NCBI GenBank assembly: GCA_033060915.1 | Contig: CM065378.1 | Span: 50,712,501-50,776,500 of the forward strand | Reading direction: 5' to 3' | Length of the DNA stretch: 64,000 nucleotides | Origin: Euryodendron excelsum | Lineage: Eukaryota; Streptophyta; Magnoliopsida; Ericales; Pentaphylacaceae | In this document: positions 34,667 to 45,992 of the stretch, in pieces | Position numbering within the stretch: position 1 is the first letter of the stretch | How the letters are laid out: each line of letters begins with the position of its first letter | Translations under genes and position numbers: made by a program | The notes under the pieces: model-generated | The model's database searches: none | Told to the model about the DNA's origin: nothing | Seen by the model: the letters and a program-made list of their open reading frames with translations, nothing else

Positions 34667-35150
34667 ATTCTGTATTCACTTCCTTCTACCAAATGCTTCT
34701 TTCCAAACTAGGAATTTTCCCCACTCGTTTGTTCATAATTGATCTTCCTTCGGTAAAACGCACCACTCCAATTCGTTCCATCACTTTTTTCACAAAAGAT
34801 GAACACGTACGTGAAATTTGCAGTCAATTACATTCTGCGCCAAACCGCTAATTAAGGCGTTTGCCAAGAAACTAAAGCGCATTTGTGTGCAAGTTTCGAA
34901 CTGATCCCTCATGGAAAATCTCAAGACAACTGTTGGATGAATCATAAAAAAACAAAACAAAGTACTTGGCAAATATATTGTAACACATCTAAACATTCGG
35001 ATTTGAGCACAGCAGTCGAAATCAGAACCATTCTCCCTACATCCTACAAGTTGGGTGGAGTCTTGCGTAGAATTACCCCCTCCCTCCCTCCCGTCCTACG
35101 TAGCTAATGTACAGCAGATGAAGGAACAAAAACACAATTTCACCCTCCAT

Positions 35151-35490
35151 CTACCCCTTCCCCCTGCTTTTTCTATTGTTTCTGGTGAGTTTCCTTCCCT
35201 GTTGCTTCCCAACTGTGTCGGTGGTTTTGCGTCTCAAGCCGTGTTTCGGGTTTTGTTGAGTCGGTTCCTGTGATATCTCCTCACAGCGCATGCTAGAACT
35301 GTCCTGAGAGCCACTTGCAATGCAATTGGTTTCATATAAAACTGGGACTTCCATGGAAGCTTCACTCAAAAGCTCACAAGTCTCTTCCACGGGAACGCTA
35401 CTGGCCAACTTGTCATGGCTTGAACTGACTGGATTTGGGTTCTTGTTTTTAGAGGGCCCAGGGTTTTGTTCTATATCTCCTGCATACAAA
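35151..35490 (-). CDS. KAKU4-like gene, last coding exon with a 2A-like motif
   Basis: 340 bp from the acceptor TTTCTTTTTGTCCAG to the stop TAG at 35,151-35,153; 112 full codons after a split Ser. The first residues read LYAGDIEQNPGPSKNKN. DIEQNPGP (35,454-35,477) fits the 2A ribosome-skipping consensus D(V/I)ExNPGP exactly. The rest is Ser/Glu-rich and ends in a basic tail, KQQGRKLTRNNRKSRGKG, a likely nucleic-acid or membrane-surface contact or nuclear signal. If skipping took place between the last Gly and Pro, the final 101 residues would be released. Whether this happens is not known; the match alone does not prove it. Confidence 0.8.
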
Positions 35491-35578
35491 CTGGACAAAA
35501 AGAAACCAGCATTCATTATGTACAATTAATTCACTGAAATATATCAATAGTAAATAATGGAATCAGCCAGCCTCTCAC

Positions 35579-35675
35579 CTATATCCTGAAAAAGGGAAAC
35601 CATTAGCATTTGGTTTGCCTCTCGATTCAGTCTCTTCTTTGGCAGTAGAACAAGTGGTGTCACTTAATTTTGAGT
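35579..35675 (-). CDS. KAKU4-like gene, penultimate exon
   Basis: 97 bp between the acceptor AATGCATCTACAG and the donor ATAG|GTGAGA. It encodes 31 full codons (SKLSDTTCSTAKEETESRGK and on to ANGFPFSGY), phase 1 in and phase 2 out. It lies 20.8 kb downstream of the previous exon in the model, so it depends on a very long intron being removed. Confidence 0.75.
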
Positions 35676-38600
35676 CTGTAGATGCATTCAGAGAGAAGAT
35701 GACGTATAGAACAGAAAGATAAACACAGTAGAAATGCAAAAAAACCTTTCTCCTTCCTGTTTGTTTTCATAATGACAATTGAAAAAAGCAGGGAGGACAG
35801 GAGAGAAGGGGAGGAGATCAGGCTATTGTATACATCAAAGCTGCCTCATTGAGACATCTGCGAAAATTTATTATGAAGTGGAAGGTACGGGCAAAGGTCA
35901 TGGGCCCGAAAATATTCTTTATTTCTCATTTAAAAATTAACTTGAGAGGGAAGAAAGACAATCATTGTTATTTGGCTCAATTAAGCACTTTACATGACAA
36001 CCCAGAAAACAGCAGAGGGGACAACAGAAAAGTCAAAATCATCATATCATCATTTTATTTTATTTTTACTACCCTCAGCTATGCAAGGAATTCTGGTAAA
36101 GTCTTTGCTTAGCGTCGTAGCTTCAATCTTCTGATTTTTCGTTTACAGTGTATCATTGAGATGTTGGGAATCTTCAAATTTATTTTACTCTCCCAATTTT
36201 TTCATGTTTACTTTTGGATTAAATACAACCATGACAGACGAGTAGATGTCTACTGGCCAGCAGAATTTGAGCCCAATTTATTTTAAGTCCAATTGCACTT
36301 AACCAACCAAAAAAAATTTAAAATATATTATCTAAAACCATGAGACATACATCCTTTGAATGAAATGCGGGTATAAACAACAGAAGTTGTGTACCAAAAC
36401 TCCAAAAGAGCACCTCACTAATACAGCTTCAGTCCCATCTGTTTCTGTTTTGTGAGGCAAAAGAACAGGAAATGTATTGGGTAGAATCTGTCGATAGCAT
36501 AAAGACCATGCATCCTTCTCTCTTTAAATTTACCAAGTCCGAGAGACCTAACCAGCCTGTGAAAGCAAGGCAAAGTCCAAAGCCCAACCCAACCCCTTAC
36601 CCAGGGCATGCTCCAACTGGGGGGATAATAAAGTAAAGGAAAAACAAGCAGCAACTGGTAAAATGAATCACTTGCACAATAATTAAAACCATGTATGTTT
36701 CCTCATCGAAACTTCTTTACAATGTTCACATAGGAGTTCTAAATATCGGCCAATACTGTTACCTATTGCCCATACATGCGTATCGGTTTTACGAATCACC
36801 ATTACGGATACAATGTATTCATGACTAAAACATCTCACTCCTATCAACTGCCACAGACCAATACAGAACCACTACGATACCGTATTTTTTCAAATTGACC
36901 GATACAGTCGTTAAGGGCGTCAATCCTGCTTGTCAGCATTAGAAATTTTATTTTATGATAACTTTTACTCCTATTTGCTATGTGAATATGTTCTATTCCT
37001 TAAAACATTTAATTCTACAATTTTATAATTTCAGCATAATCTCATTTTCTTTATCTTTTTCTTTTTTTGACTAGTGAGTATTTTTATTACTAAAAAGGTA
37101 GAGATTATACAATAAAGCTTGAGACAAAATCCAACACACATGTACTAAGCAAGAGACAAACAAGTATACAAGCTTAACCCAAAAAATAAATCTCACGACC
37201 CGAGAATTTAGGCAAAATAAAACACGACTAAAAGCTCAAGAAGCTTGGTGGGGAAAACAATACAGATGAGCAAAACCAAGTAATGAAACACGTATACACC
37301 AGATGTAAACTCAATGATAGTTCTCTCATCCTAAATGCATAAAACTAATATAAAGAAACAATTCCAACATAAGATCCTTCACGCCATTCTTTTAGGTGAC
37401 TTGTGAATTCATGAATTAAAGATATAAATTTTAGTAGAAGCATGTAACATATTAACCACTAGTATTGTCGTATTATTTGTATTACCATTGCACCAACAAA
37501 AATTGGTTCATATTTGCTTTCTATTCCAATGGCATTTCTAACCATTCTAGATAGTGAAATTTCATTACGTAATGATATGCTTCACCTTTTCATGCCTTAA
37601 AACCAATAGAAAATTCAACTGATTTATAAAACTTATTTTTAGGTGCTAGAAGCCTACAACGTTGAACAAAGATTCACATATGATAAATAACTTATCAGTG
37701 AACTTAATCCATTATTATAACATGGACTGCAATATACAAAAGAATAACCAAATGTGGCCACTATCAGAAGCTCCTACAACATTGGCAGCCATGTAAATAC
37801 CCCTAAGAATTAGACATCAAATAGCCCGCAATTCACTTACATCCTACAAATCAGCAAGAGACTGTTTTGTCTCTCGGGATGTATAGGATGTTATTTTGGG
37901 TTTGCCTAGTCCCGTAAGTATTGAAAGAACGAGTTCTGGTTCCCAGCCGAGTTGCTGAACTACGATCCCTATCCTCTCAGGGAGTTAGAGGTGTTTTCTA
38001 TTGTTGCCTTGGTCAAGCCATTGTGCACCCTTGGAGGCTGTCTTAAGCCTCGCTGGATATCCTGTTTGGGTATTAAATTTTAAGTTACCTGCCATAAAAA
38101 AATGGAGTATACTACAAACAGTAGAAGAGGAAATGCAGGATCTCCTCATCATGTCCCCATGAAAGAAATCCATTCATCTAATCAACACAAGCATAAGAAG
38201 GTTTTGTTTATAAGACTTGCATAAACTCTCTCCAAAATCCAGACCAAATCACCACGACAATTTTTTCCCACAAGATTTATATTTCTGTCCCCAAGTGGCG
38301 GAATTTATGTAGCATAGCCCTGATGTGACACAATCGCAATGATGGGGCTAGTGGAAATTTTGAAATCCAAGAATGCTTATTTATAAGGTGACGGGGCAGC
38401 TAGTTTGAGTGGAGTGAAGGCTGTTTGCATGACATCGTTAATAAATAAATAAAAACAAGGTGTCTCTCAAAATATTTTGCTAAAAAGCATGTCGCATGAT
38501 ATCAACAAGAGCCGGGGCAGAAAAGGTTTTGAATCTCTGGAAAAGCCAAAAAGTCATGCTCAAATTTCTGGTAAGGCAATTCAAAAAATAAGGCAAGCTG

Positions 38601-38889
38601 TCTGTGTAAAATAATAAAATATCGGCACAAGGCCACAGAAACTTATCAATATGTAATAAGATATTATGTATTTTACACAGAAAATCTATGTACTATCGGG
38701 TTATTCCATCTGGACAAATATATTATGTTCAATAAGCAGTCTCATGCTGGAGAATTTTGACAGCTGCTCATAGATATCTTTTAGGTTTATCATACCATTG
38801 CCATATTTGGAGCGTATTATATTTCAACCACTATACTCTCCTTACACCAACAACTAACCAGTATAGTATACCATTTACTATCACGTTGG

Positions 38890-39004
38890 TGATCTTGATG
38901 TTAGGGGTCAGTCTTAGGGGGGTTTTCTTGTATACATCTTGTGTACTTTGATGACCTTCTTTCTTTAGGTTGAATAAAACTTATTTACTAATCAAAAAAA
39001 AAAA
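38890..39004 (+). mobile_element. L1-type LINE 3' tail
   Basis: The phrase TTGTATACATCTTGTGTACTTTGATG, then TTGAATAAAACTTATTTACT, then an A-run (38,994-39,004) is the usual end of plant L1 LINEs. No coding part is attached, so it is a strongly 5'-truncated copy. A similar tail in the opposite orientation may begin at the T-run near 37,062. Confidence 0.45.
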
Positions 39005-39579
39005 TATATTAACATCTTTTCAACTCAAGGCGCATAAGTGCAGACCTAAGACAATTTTAATGCAAATAGAAAACCTAGCTTGCATTGTAAATAGAAGACT
39101 TTTTGCATAGAAGACCTTTTGTGATGCTTGGAGTTTGATGTACTCTTTTGATCCATAGACAATCTTTGATGTACATTTGATGTATTCTACAGATGTGGTA
39201 TTGTATGTGTTGTTCGCCTTTTTTTGCCTTAAGGCTCTAACATTCGTATTACTTGTATAATTGGGCATTGCACTTTGTATCATGTATATCGTGTATATAG
39301 GAATGAGAATGGACTAGGCATAGCTCTGTCATCCATTGATCACACAATCTCCATCTTAATTATGTTATGTATGCTTCCGTTTAATTTCCAAGTTCATCAT
39401 GCTAAATGAACCTAATAAACCAAGTGCACTTCTGACCAAGAGTAGTGAGGCCTTTAGTAGCTTTTTGAGGGTATAGCTATTGGCCGGTTGCAGAACCAAA
39501 CCCACATATGGTGGATTTGGGGATTCTCTCTGTCTTTCGTAGAAAATTCTCTCTCTCTCTCCCTCTCTGATTCTGGGTA

Positions 39580-39800
39580 ACGAACTATAACTGCCATTAT
39601 GGCGTAACTCTCTTAATGAACGCATTATGGCCGCGTATCTCCCGTTTCACTGTTACAAAGCGACTGCAACAGTGCAACATCCATTAAGTAGTACTCGTTA
39701 CAGAGGCGTACCGGCCATTACCAGTGTGTCTAACATTTCACTGTTACAAAACACTCGAAATAGACCCGGCAGCCCGGCCTCTACATTACTGTAACGTAAT
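39580..39800. repeat. GTTAC/GTAAC-rich segment
   Basis: TTTCACTGTTACAAA occurs at about 39,647 and 39,737. Further GTAAC/GTTAC phrases are scattered in both orientations, including CATTACTGTAACGTAATG near the end. It is GC-richer than the surroundings. Identity unknown. Confidence 0.4.
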
Positions 39801-40271
39801 GAGCCTCACGGGCCTCAAACAAAGACTTTTAATTCCATATTGACACCTAAAGCGAGAGTTTCACCCATAATGTCTTTTCCTTTAGCATCATTAGGACTTT
39901 GATTAGATTGGAAAGAAGCTTCCCTGTTGCCGTCACTAAACGTCTTTTTGCTAGCTATAAGTACTCCTACATGTCAAGGGCCACTTGGAGAGTGTGCTCC
40001 ATGCTATAAAGTGGTGGTAAAAAAAACTCTCCTCATATCAACCTCTGACCAAATAAAAATTGAGCCAAAAGGTGACGAGGATCTTCAGTAATTAGTTGTC
40101 TGCCATTATCATGCTACCTGACTTGAGATTGACAAGTTGCTCACAAAGCTTCTCACAGTAAACAGGCGGCTCATTGATTACACTGTAAAAAAAGTACAAT
40201 TAGTGTAATATTCCAAACCTCTATTTATTTATATTAATGAGAATTTCCAGTGTTTGCATTAATTAATGTTA

Positions 40272-42717
40272 GTTATCACATCTTTTGGGTCAAAAAATGA
40301 CCAATTAGAGTTTATGATGTAACTTAAATCTATAGGGTGAAACACATGGAATTATTCCCACATGTATCCTCCTTATACACCCATGTATACACACACACAC
40401 ACATACACAAACACACCCACGCAACTGGTTGAGGGAGAGAAGAGAGGGACAAGGGAGAAGAGAAAGAAGAAAGGGAAGATTAAAGAAAGAGGAAGCTTGG
40501 AGAGTCTCCACCCAAGCCAAGAAAAACCAATGAAGGACTTGGACAAACTTGAAGAAAGGTAAGACTCCATTTCCTTTTACAAATAGTGTATGTGTATGTA
40601 TCTAGATTGGTGGGTTGTGTTGTTGAGTTGTCATATGTGACTCCTTTGAGTCTCAAATTGTCTAAATCTAGAGTACTGTAAGCCTCATTGAAATATTTAA
40701 GAGTTTTGGATTGAAATTCCCAATTTATGCAAGTTAGGGCTTGGGTTCCTAAAACCCTAGATCCCTTTGTTTTGACCATTCATTCCTCCCCATTTTGAGT
40801 TATTGTGATGTTCTTGAGTTCACTTTCAAGTCCTTGGGAAGTTCGAAGAGTTTGGTTGCATTTTGGTTGAGATTAAAAGGATTTCGGGTAGATTTTCTGC
40901 TGCTACGCAGCAGAGCGTTTGAATGCCCCATGTGGCATTCAAACAGCAAGAGGCAGAGTGCCATTTTTTTGCCTTGGCGTTCAAACAGCCCATAGGCAAG
41001 AACCCCAATCTTGGCATGGCGTTCGAACGGCCCAAGAGGAGCCATTCCCCTTTTTGCCTTTGCATTCGAACGGCCCGAGAGCTGTTTTTCGGGGTTGGCC
41101 ATTTTTGGCCTAGCGTTCAAACGGCCCATTTGAGCATTCGAACAGCAAGCCCGTTTTTACACCTTTTAGCTATTTGAGCATAACTTGCTCTAGAAAACTA
41201 GCTTTTAAACGCCGTTTGAAGCGTTAGATAGTAGATTCATAGAACTTTTCATCCATGTAAAGTTTGCACCTAACTCCTTATGAATTATGAGATTTTGAAA
41301 TTTAAAGTTGACCCAAAATAATACCGAAAACCTTGTTTTTCCAGATTGTTAGCCCGTTTTTCATGAGATCCAACTTCTTCACCCGATATGTGTTTTTGAC
41401 CCATGACCTATCAAATTAAAGGCCTTTAAGCCTATTTTCAAATGGAACTAGCTTAGAGTGTGAATTCATCTTTGAGAAGTGGTTGAAACGCGATGAGAGA
41501 GTCGATGTTCGGGCTTTCATGTTTAAAACTCAACCTTTATGTCCTTGTTTTACATTGGGACTTTATCCTAAAGTTTAGCATCGTTCTTCCGTTGTAAAAG
41601 TGAGGTGTTGATGAGTCAGGGTTGAGAGACTTATGTGCTTAGTCTCAGTTTATGTGTTATCGCCTTACCTTAAAATTAAAATCTTGTATTGATGTTTCTA
41701 CGCTTCTATGTGAATTTTATATAGGAACACCTTGTTTAGCACCCATTCATTTGAATAGAAGTGAGTAACGATATGTCATGAGTAAAACTCTATTATTTTT
41801 CTAAATGTTTTAAGTTCACCTACATATCATGCAATACTTTCCATATGTTTTCACTGCATTAATGTTATATTCAGTTACAAATGTCATACTTTTAAATGCA
41901 TGCATGTCATACTCATGTTATAAATTAAACTCCATGGACTATAATGTTTAAATGAAAGACATGTTAAGTTTCCAATGTATGGTGCCAACTCGGATCTTCT
42001 CGTGACAAGACCTTAATCTAGCCCGATAGTCCTATGATAGGGGACGTGAAATAAACTATCTATATTGGAAGACGTCCCTGACCTAAAGAGTCTTAACGTC
42101 ACCTACAAAATTACTATGAAGTCTAGCTCATATGTAGAGTTGTAGCACACTTATGATTTAGAACAAGAACCAAAATATATTTAAATGCTTATGATGAGTT
42201 ATATATGTCGCATCTCTCTTTTATGATATTATGTTTTGAAACGACAGAATGTTTCAATACGATGCTCATGCTCTATATGCATAACGTTTATCCATTGATT
42301 TATACATTAGCTATAACTGTTAGTCCATAGTAATTTCATACTCATATATCATTGTTATTCACTAAGCATTAGTTTACGTTTTCTCAAATGTAGATTTTGA
42401 GTTACGGTCTACAAGCTTATGTTTTGTATTATGTTTGAGGGCTGGACCCCAATATTTTGTAATGGTATGAATGTTATAACCTTGGCATGTCTCGATTAGG
42501 CCCATACGTATGTTGTGTTTTGGATTAGGCACAGCTCTGTCATGTATGACACAAATTATGTTTTCAAGTCAAAAATTCTATTTTTTCGCAATTATGCATC
42601 ATTCTAAATGAATATGCACAAGTGATCAACTGGTTTATATAATGCGACCTTGGGTAGCTCTACTACTGCCCGGTCATGTACCCTAAATCCGTATAAGTTG
42701 GGTTATGAGATGTGACA
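40272..42717 (+). mobile_element. LTR of a tRNA-Met-primed LTR retrotransposon (remnant)
   Basis: The 3' end GATGTGACA at 42,717 is followed after three bases by a primer site. The 5' end is placed near 40,272 because TTATCACATCTTTTGGG resembles the expected inverted terminus TGTCACATCTC; this border is uncertain. Inside are a CA-microsatellite (about 40,388-40,412), a GA-rich leader, the CGTTCGAACG cluster C and a long AT-rich 3' part. The last 877 bp are repeated at 42,747-43,670. Confidence 0.5.
40916..41144 (+). repeat. Cluster C of CGTTCGAACG-type palindromes
   Basis: Seven sites in about 230 bp. The perfect palindrome is at 41,020-41,029; others are CGTTTGAATG, CATTCAAACA, CGTTCAAACA, CATTCGAACG, CGTTCAAACG and CATTCGAACA. 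Several are followed by GCCC or CGGCCC. Confidence 0.75.
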
Positions 42718-42720
42718 GCG

Positions 42721-42732
42721 TGGCACCAGAGC
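42721..42732 (+). other. Primer binding site, tRNA-iMet type
   Basis: TGGCACCAGAGC, a decayed form of TGGTATCAGAGC that pairs with initiator tRNA-Met. It follows the LTR end at 42,717 after three bases. Confidence 0.6.
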
Positions 42733-42746
42733 TATAGGTTGACACC

Positions 42747-43670
42747 CCATATGTTTTCAATGCATTAATGTTATATTCAGTTACAAATATCATACTTTTA
42801 AATGCATGCATGTCATACTTATGTTATGAATTAAACCCCATGGACTATAATATTTAAATGAAACAGATGCTAAGTTTTCAATGTATGATGCCAACTCAGA
42901 TCTTCTCGTGGCAAGACCTTAATCTAGCCCGATAGTCCTACGATAGGGGACGTGAAATAACCTATCTATATTGGGAGACGTCCTTGGCCTAAAGAGCCTT
43001 AGCGTGACCTACAAGGTTACTATGGAACCTAACTCATATGTCGGGTTGTAGCACGCTTATGATTTAAAACAAGAACCAAAATATGTTTAAATGTTTATGA
43101 TGAGTTATATATGTCGCATCTCTCTTCTATGATATTATGGTTTGAAATGGCAAAATTTTTCAATATGATGCTCATGCTCTATATGCATAACGTTTATCTA
43201 TTAATTTATACGTTAGCTATAATTGTTAGTCCATGATACTTTCATTGTTTATGCATCATTGTTATTCACTAAGTATTAACTTACGTTTTCTCAAATGTTT
43301 TCAGATACCCAATCCGCAAGGCGCTAGAGCAAGGCCATATGTGAATTTTAAGCTACGGCTTACAAGCCTATGTTTTTTAACATGTTTGAGAGCTAGATCC
43401 CAATGCTTTGTAATGGTATAAATGTTATAATATTGGCGGGCCTCGATTAGGCCCATACGTATGTTGTGTTTTGGATTAGGCATAACTCTGCCATGTATGA
43501 CACAAATTATGTTTTCAAGTTATCAAAAATTCTATTTTTCCGCAATTGTGCATCATTTTAAATCAATATACACAGGTGATCAACTGGTTTATGTAATGCG
43601 GCCTTGGGTAACTTTACTACTGGCTAGTTATGTACCCTAAATCTGTATAGGCTGGATTATGGGGCGTGAC
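42747..43670 (+). mobile_element. Truncated second LTR of the same element
   Basis: It repeats 41,841-42,717 with moderate divergence and ends GGGGCGTGAC. Only 30 bp separate it from the first LTR, so the internal region was lost. The junction lies at a shared CCATATG. Relative to LTR 1 it has 45 extra bases near 43,300-43,345. Confidence 0.65.
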
Positions 43671-45112
43671 AATTAGAGTCCCTAATTATAGGCTAATGTT
43701 AGCTATTATTGGTGTGTTATTCATCATTTTTATATAAATGTAGTTTTGTCACGTTTTACACACCTTGAACAGATTTGTAGATAAAACTAAACAAAATAAA
43801 GTAAGGTGATGTACATTATCTATATGAGTGAGTGTATATATGATATTATATTTTTACTTTATATATTATAATATATGCTATACTTTATATATATTATACA
43901 TTATTTGTTATAATATATATATAATATATATCTTTGCCATCTTTGTTTGCAGGTAAAGACTCGGCCGACAAAGACGAAAATAAAAGAAGAAAACAAAAGA
44001 AGAAGAAGAAAAGAAGAAAAGGAGGTGGGGTGGCTAAGAAGAAAAAAAAGGGAAAAAAAAAAACAAAAAGAAAAGAAAAAAAGGAGAGAGAAGAAAAATA
44101 ATAATAATAAAAAACTCTTCTCCTATAAAAGGAGGCATTCTGGCAGAAGAGAAGAGAAGGAAAAGAGAGAAAGTTGAGCACAAAAAGAGAGTCCATCAAG
44201 GAGAGAGAGTAGATAGTTAGAGAGCCATTCAGCTAAAAACTCTTTCTTTCATTTTCTTTTAGTCAGTCAGTTTGTTAGTAATTGTTTCAGTCTTTTCCTT
44301 ATCGTTATTCTGCTGTAATAAACCTTTTTAGTTATAAAGTTATTTTTCAAGTCATGTCTTTTCAATACTTTGAATAGCTAGTTTAATTCTTAAAGTTAAT
44401 TGTGAAGATCATCCCAGGATCTTGAAATATCAATAGAGGTAATTGAGTTTTCATTGTTTATATTTAAAATCTTTTAATTTTTGGTAATTAAATTTTTAGA
44501 TCTTTGAGAAAACTTATTAGATTTTTTATTAAGTTTGGTAATTTCTATGCATAAATCTTAGTTTGGTATAGTTATTGCACAAATTGATGGTATGAATTTA
44601 TGGCTTTAATTTTATTATTCATTGTTATAGAATTTCTGCTCTAAAAGCTAAATCTTCCAAATCGAAGGCTCAAGAAGAAGCCAATGATTTGAGTTATAAA
44701 ACCTCCATTGAAATTTTTGGTGAATTAGGTGATCAAATCAATTAGATCTAAAATCATTTTATTAAATTTTATTTAAAATCTAGCTTCACAACCATCAAAT
44801 CTTCAAAAAAAAAATATCTGTTTTATTTTGGTTACCATTTTCTACAACACTTATCATATTCTCATTGATACTCTTTAAGGCGAAATTCAAAACGGCCGAC
44901 TTAGATTTTAACTAAAATCATTGCAATACTATGGTATTTAGCGTGACTTAGTGGGTATCTAATCTTTTACCGTAATTGAATTTTAGCTCCTAATTTTGCA
45001 TATTTTATTATCCGTTCCCAGTAAATCGACTCCGGTCTTACCAGATTTTATTTACTACTTCGTTGCACCTGTACTTAGGTGTTAATAGATTGTCATATTC
45101 TGGGCGTAGTCA
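43671..45112 (+). mobile_element. 5' LTR of an Athila-like element, first 25 bp missing
   Basis: It aligns with the LTR at 53,969-55,423 from its 26th base on. The left end is fused to the GGGGCGTGAC end of the neighbouring LTR remnant. It ends GGGCGTAGTCA and is followed by the Asp-type primer site. It contains a purine-rich tract (about 43,962-44,100), a TATA box at 44,124 and the 3' phrase AATCGACTCCGGTCTTACCA. Confidence 0.8.
44117..44135 (+). promoter_or_regulatory. TATA box of the Athila-like 5' LTR, inside a small inverted repeat
   Basis: CTCCTATAAAAGGAG: the TATA box is framed by CTCCT and AGGAG. The 3' LTR keeps the frame as CTCCTTGTATAAAAGGAG near 54,425. It is the likely core promoter of the element. 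Confidence 0.55.
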
Positions 45113-45119
45113 AATATTT

Positions 45120-45137
45120 TGGCACCGTTGCCAGAAA
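45120..45137 (+). other. Primer binding site, tRNA-Asp type
   Basis: TGGCACCGTTGCCAGAAA, near the TGGCGCCGTTGCCGGGGA site of Athila elements. It starts eight bases after the LTR end. Confidence 0.7.
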
Positions 45138-45179
45138 ACGACTTTAATAAAACCATGCAAAAAAAATAAAAAATTCAAA

Positions 45180-45803
45180 ATTTAAATAATAATAATAATA
45201 ATAATTTCTTTGCAGATTTAAAGATAATTGATTACTTTCTTAACTTAACGAAGGAATTGAAAGGTGTATACCAACTTATCAATTGTCTATACACACTTAT
45301 TACTTCATTCCATTGTTAACTTGTATATTTGTGTATATTTAGTTTTTTTTTATTTATTATTATTATTTTGTGGTTATCCTCTTTGGTTGGCATACTCGCC
45401 TACTGCTGGACAAAGCTGGTCCAGTTGGTTACCATATTTTTTATTTTTATTTTTCATCTAACTTACTAACTATTTAACATTTTGTTTTATTTAGTGGATA
45501 ACCAACGTTGGTTACCATTCTAACATTTTATTTTCTGCACTTTATTTCAACTCGTTTTCTTTTTCTTTGTAGTTCACTTTTTCAGTTGATTCACTGCCTA
45601 TTTAAGTCAGTGCCGCTTGATATGGTGACTATATAACTTTATATATATATATATTATTAATGTGAAGAATCTTATTTCGAACTGATTCACAGCCTATTTA
45701 AGTCAACGCCACTCACTAAGATTACCATAACATTGTTACTAACTTGTCTAATATTATTTTCGTTTGTTGTTTTTATGTGCAGGTATTTTAGTATATTGTT
45801 GTA

Positions 45804-45835
<32 letters not shown>

Positions 45836-45840
45836 GTATC
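45180..45840 (+). repeat. Trinucleotide runs in the Athila leader
   Basis: An AAT run at about 45,187-45,204 and an ATT run at about 45,808-45,834. The leader between the primer site and gag (45,138-45,990) shows no other gene. The phrase GATTCAC(A/T)GCCTATTTAAGTCA occurs twice (about 45,589 and 45,683). Confidence 0.7.
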
Positions 45841-45992
45841 TTGTCGTTAGTCGACTCCAAAAGTGTCTCGATCCAGTTATTACTCTGCCTGCATCCCTTC
45901 AGATAGGTAACCTTCCATTTCCTTAACTCTGAGAGTCATCAATCGGCAGCCCACTTGGATTTTTAGCCCAAGCATTCTAACTTGTTAGATCC

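Noticed and set aside
34790..35273. Short frames around the 3' end of the KAKU4-like gene as separate genes
   Set aside because: They overlap its 3' UTR and last exon in other frames and show no motif.
40800..41177. Overlapping frames on both strands over the palindrome cluster C
   Set aside because: Palindromic repeats make both strands similar; the repeated peptide phrases follow from the DNA repeat.
43894..44199. Open frames of about 100 codons on both strands near the Athila LTR TATA box, and again at 54,151-54,518
   Set aside because: They follow the purine-rich tract of the LTR (Lys/Glu/Arg on one strand, Phe/Leu/Ser on the other). Composition alone explains them.
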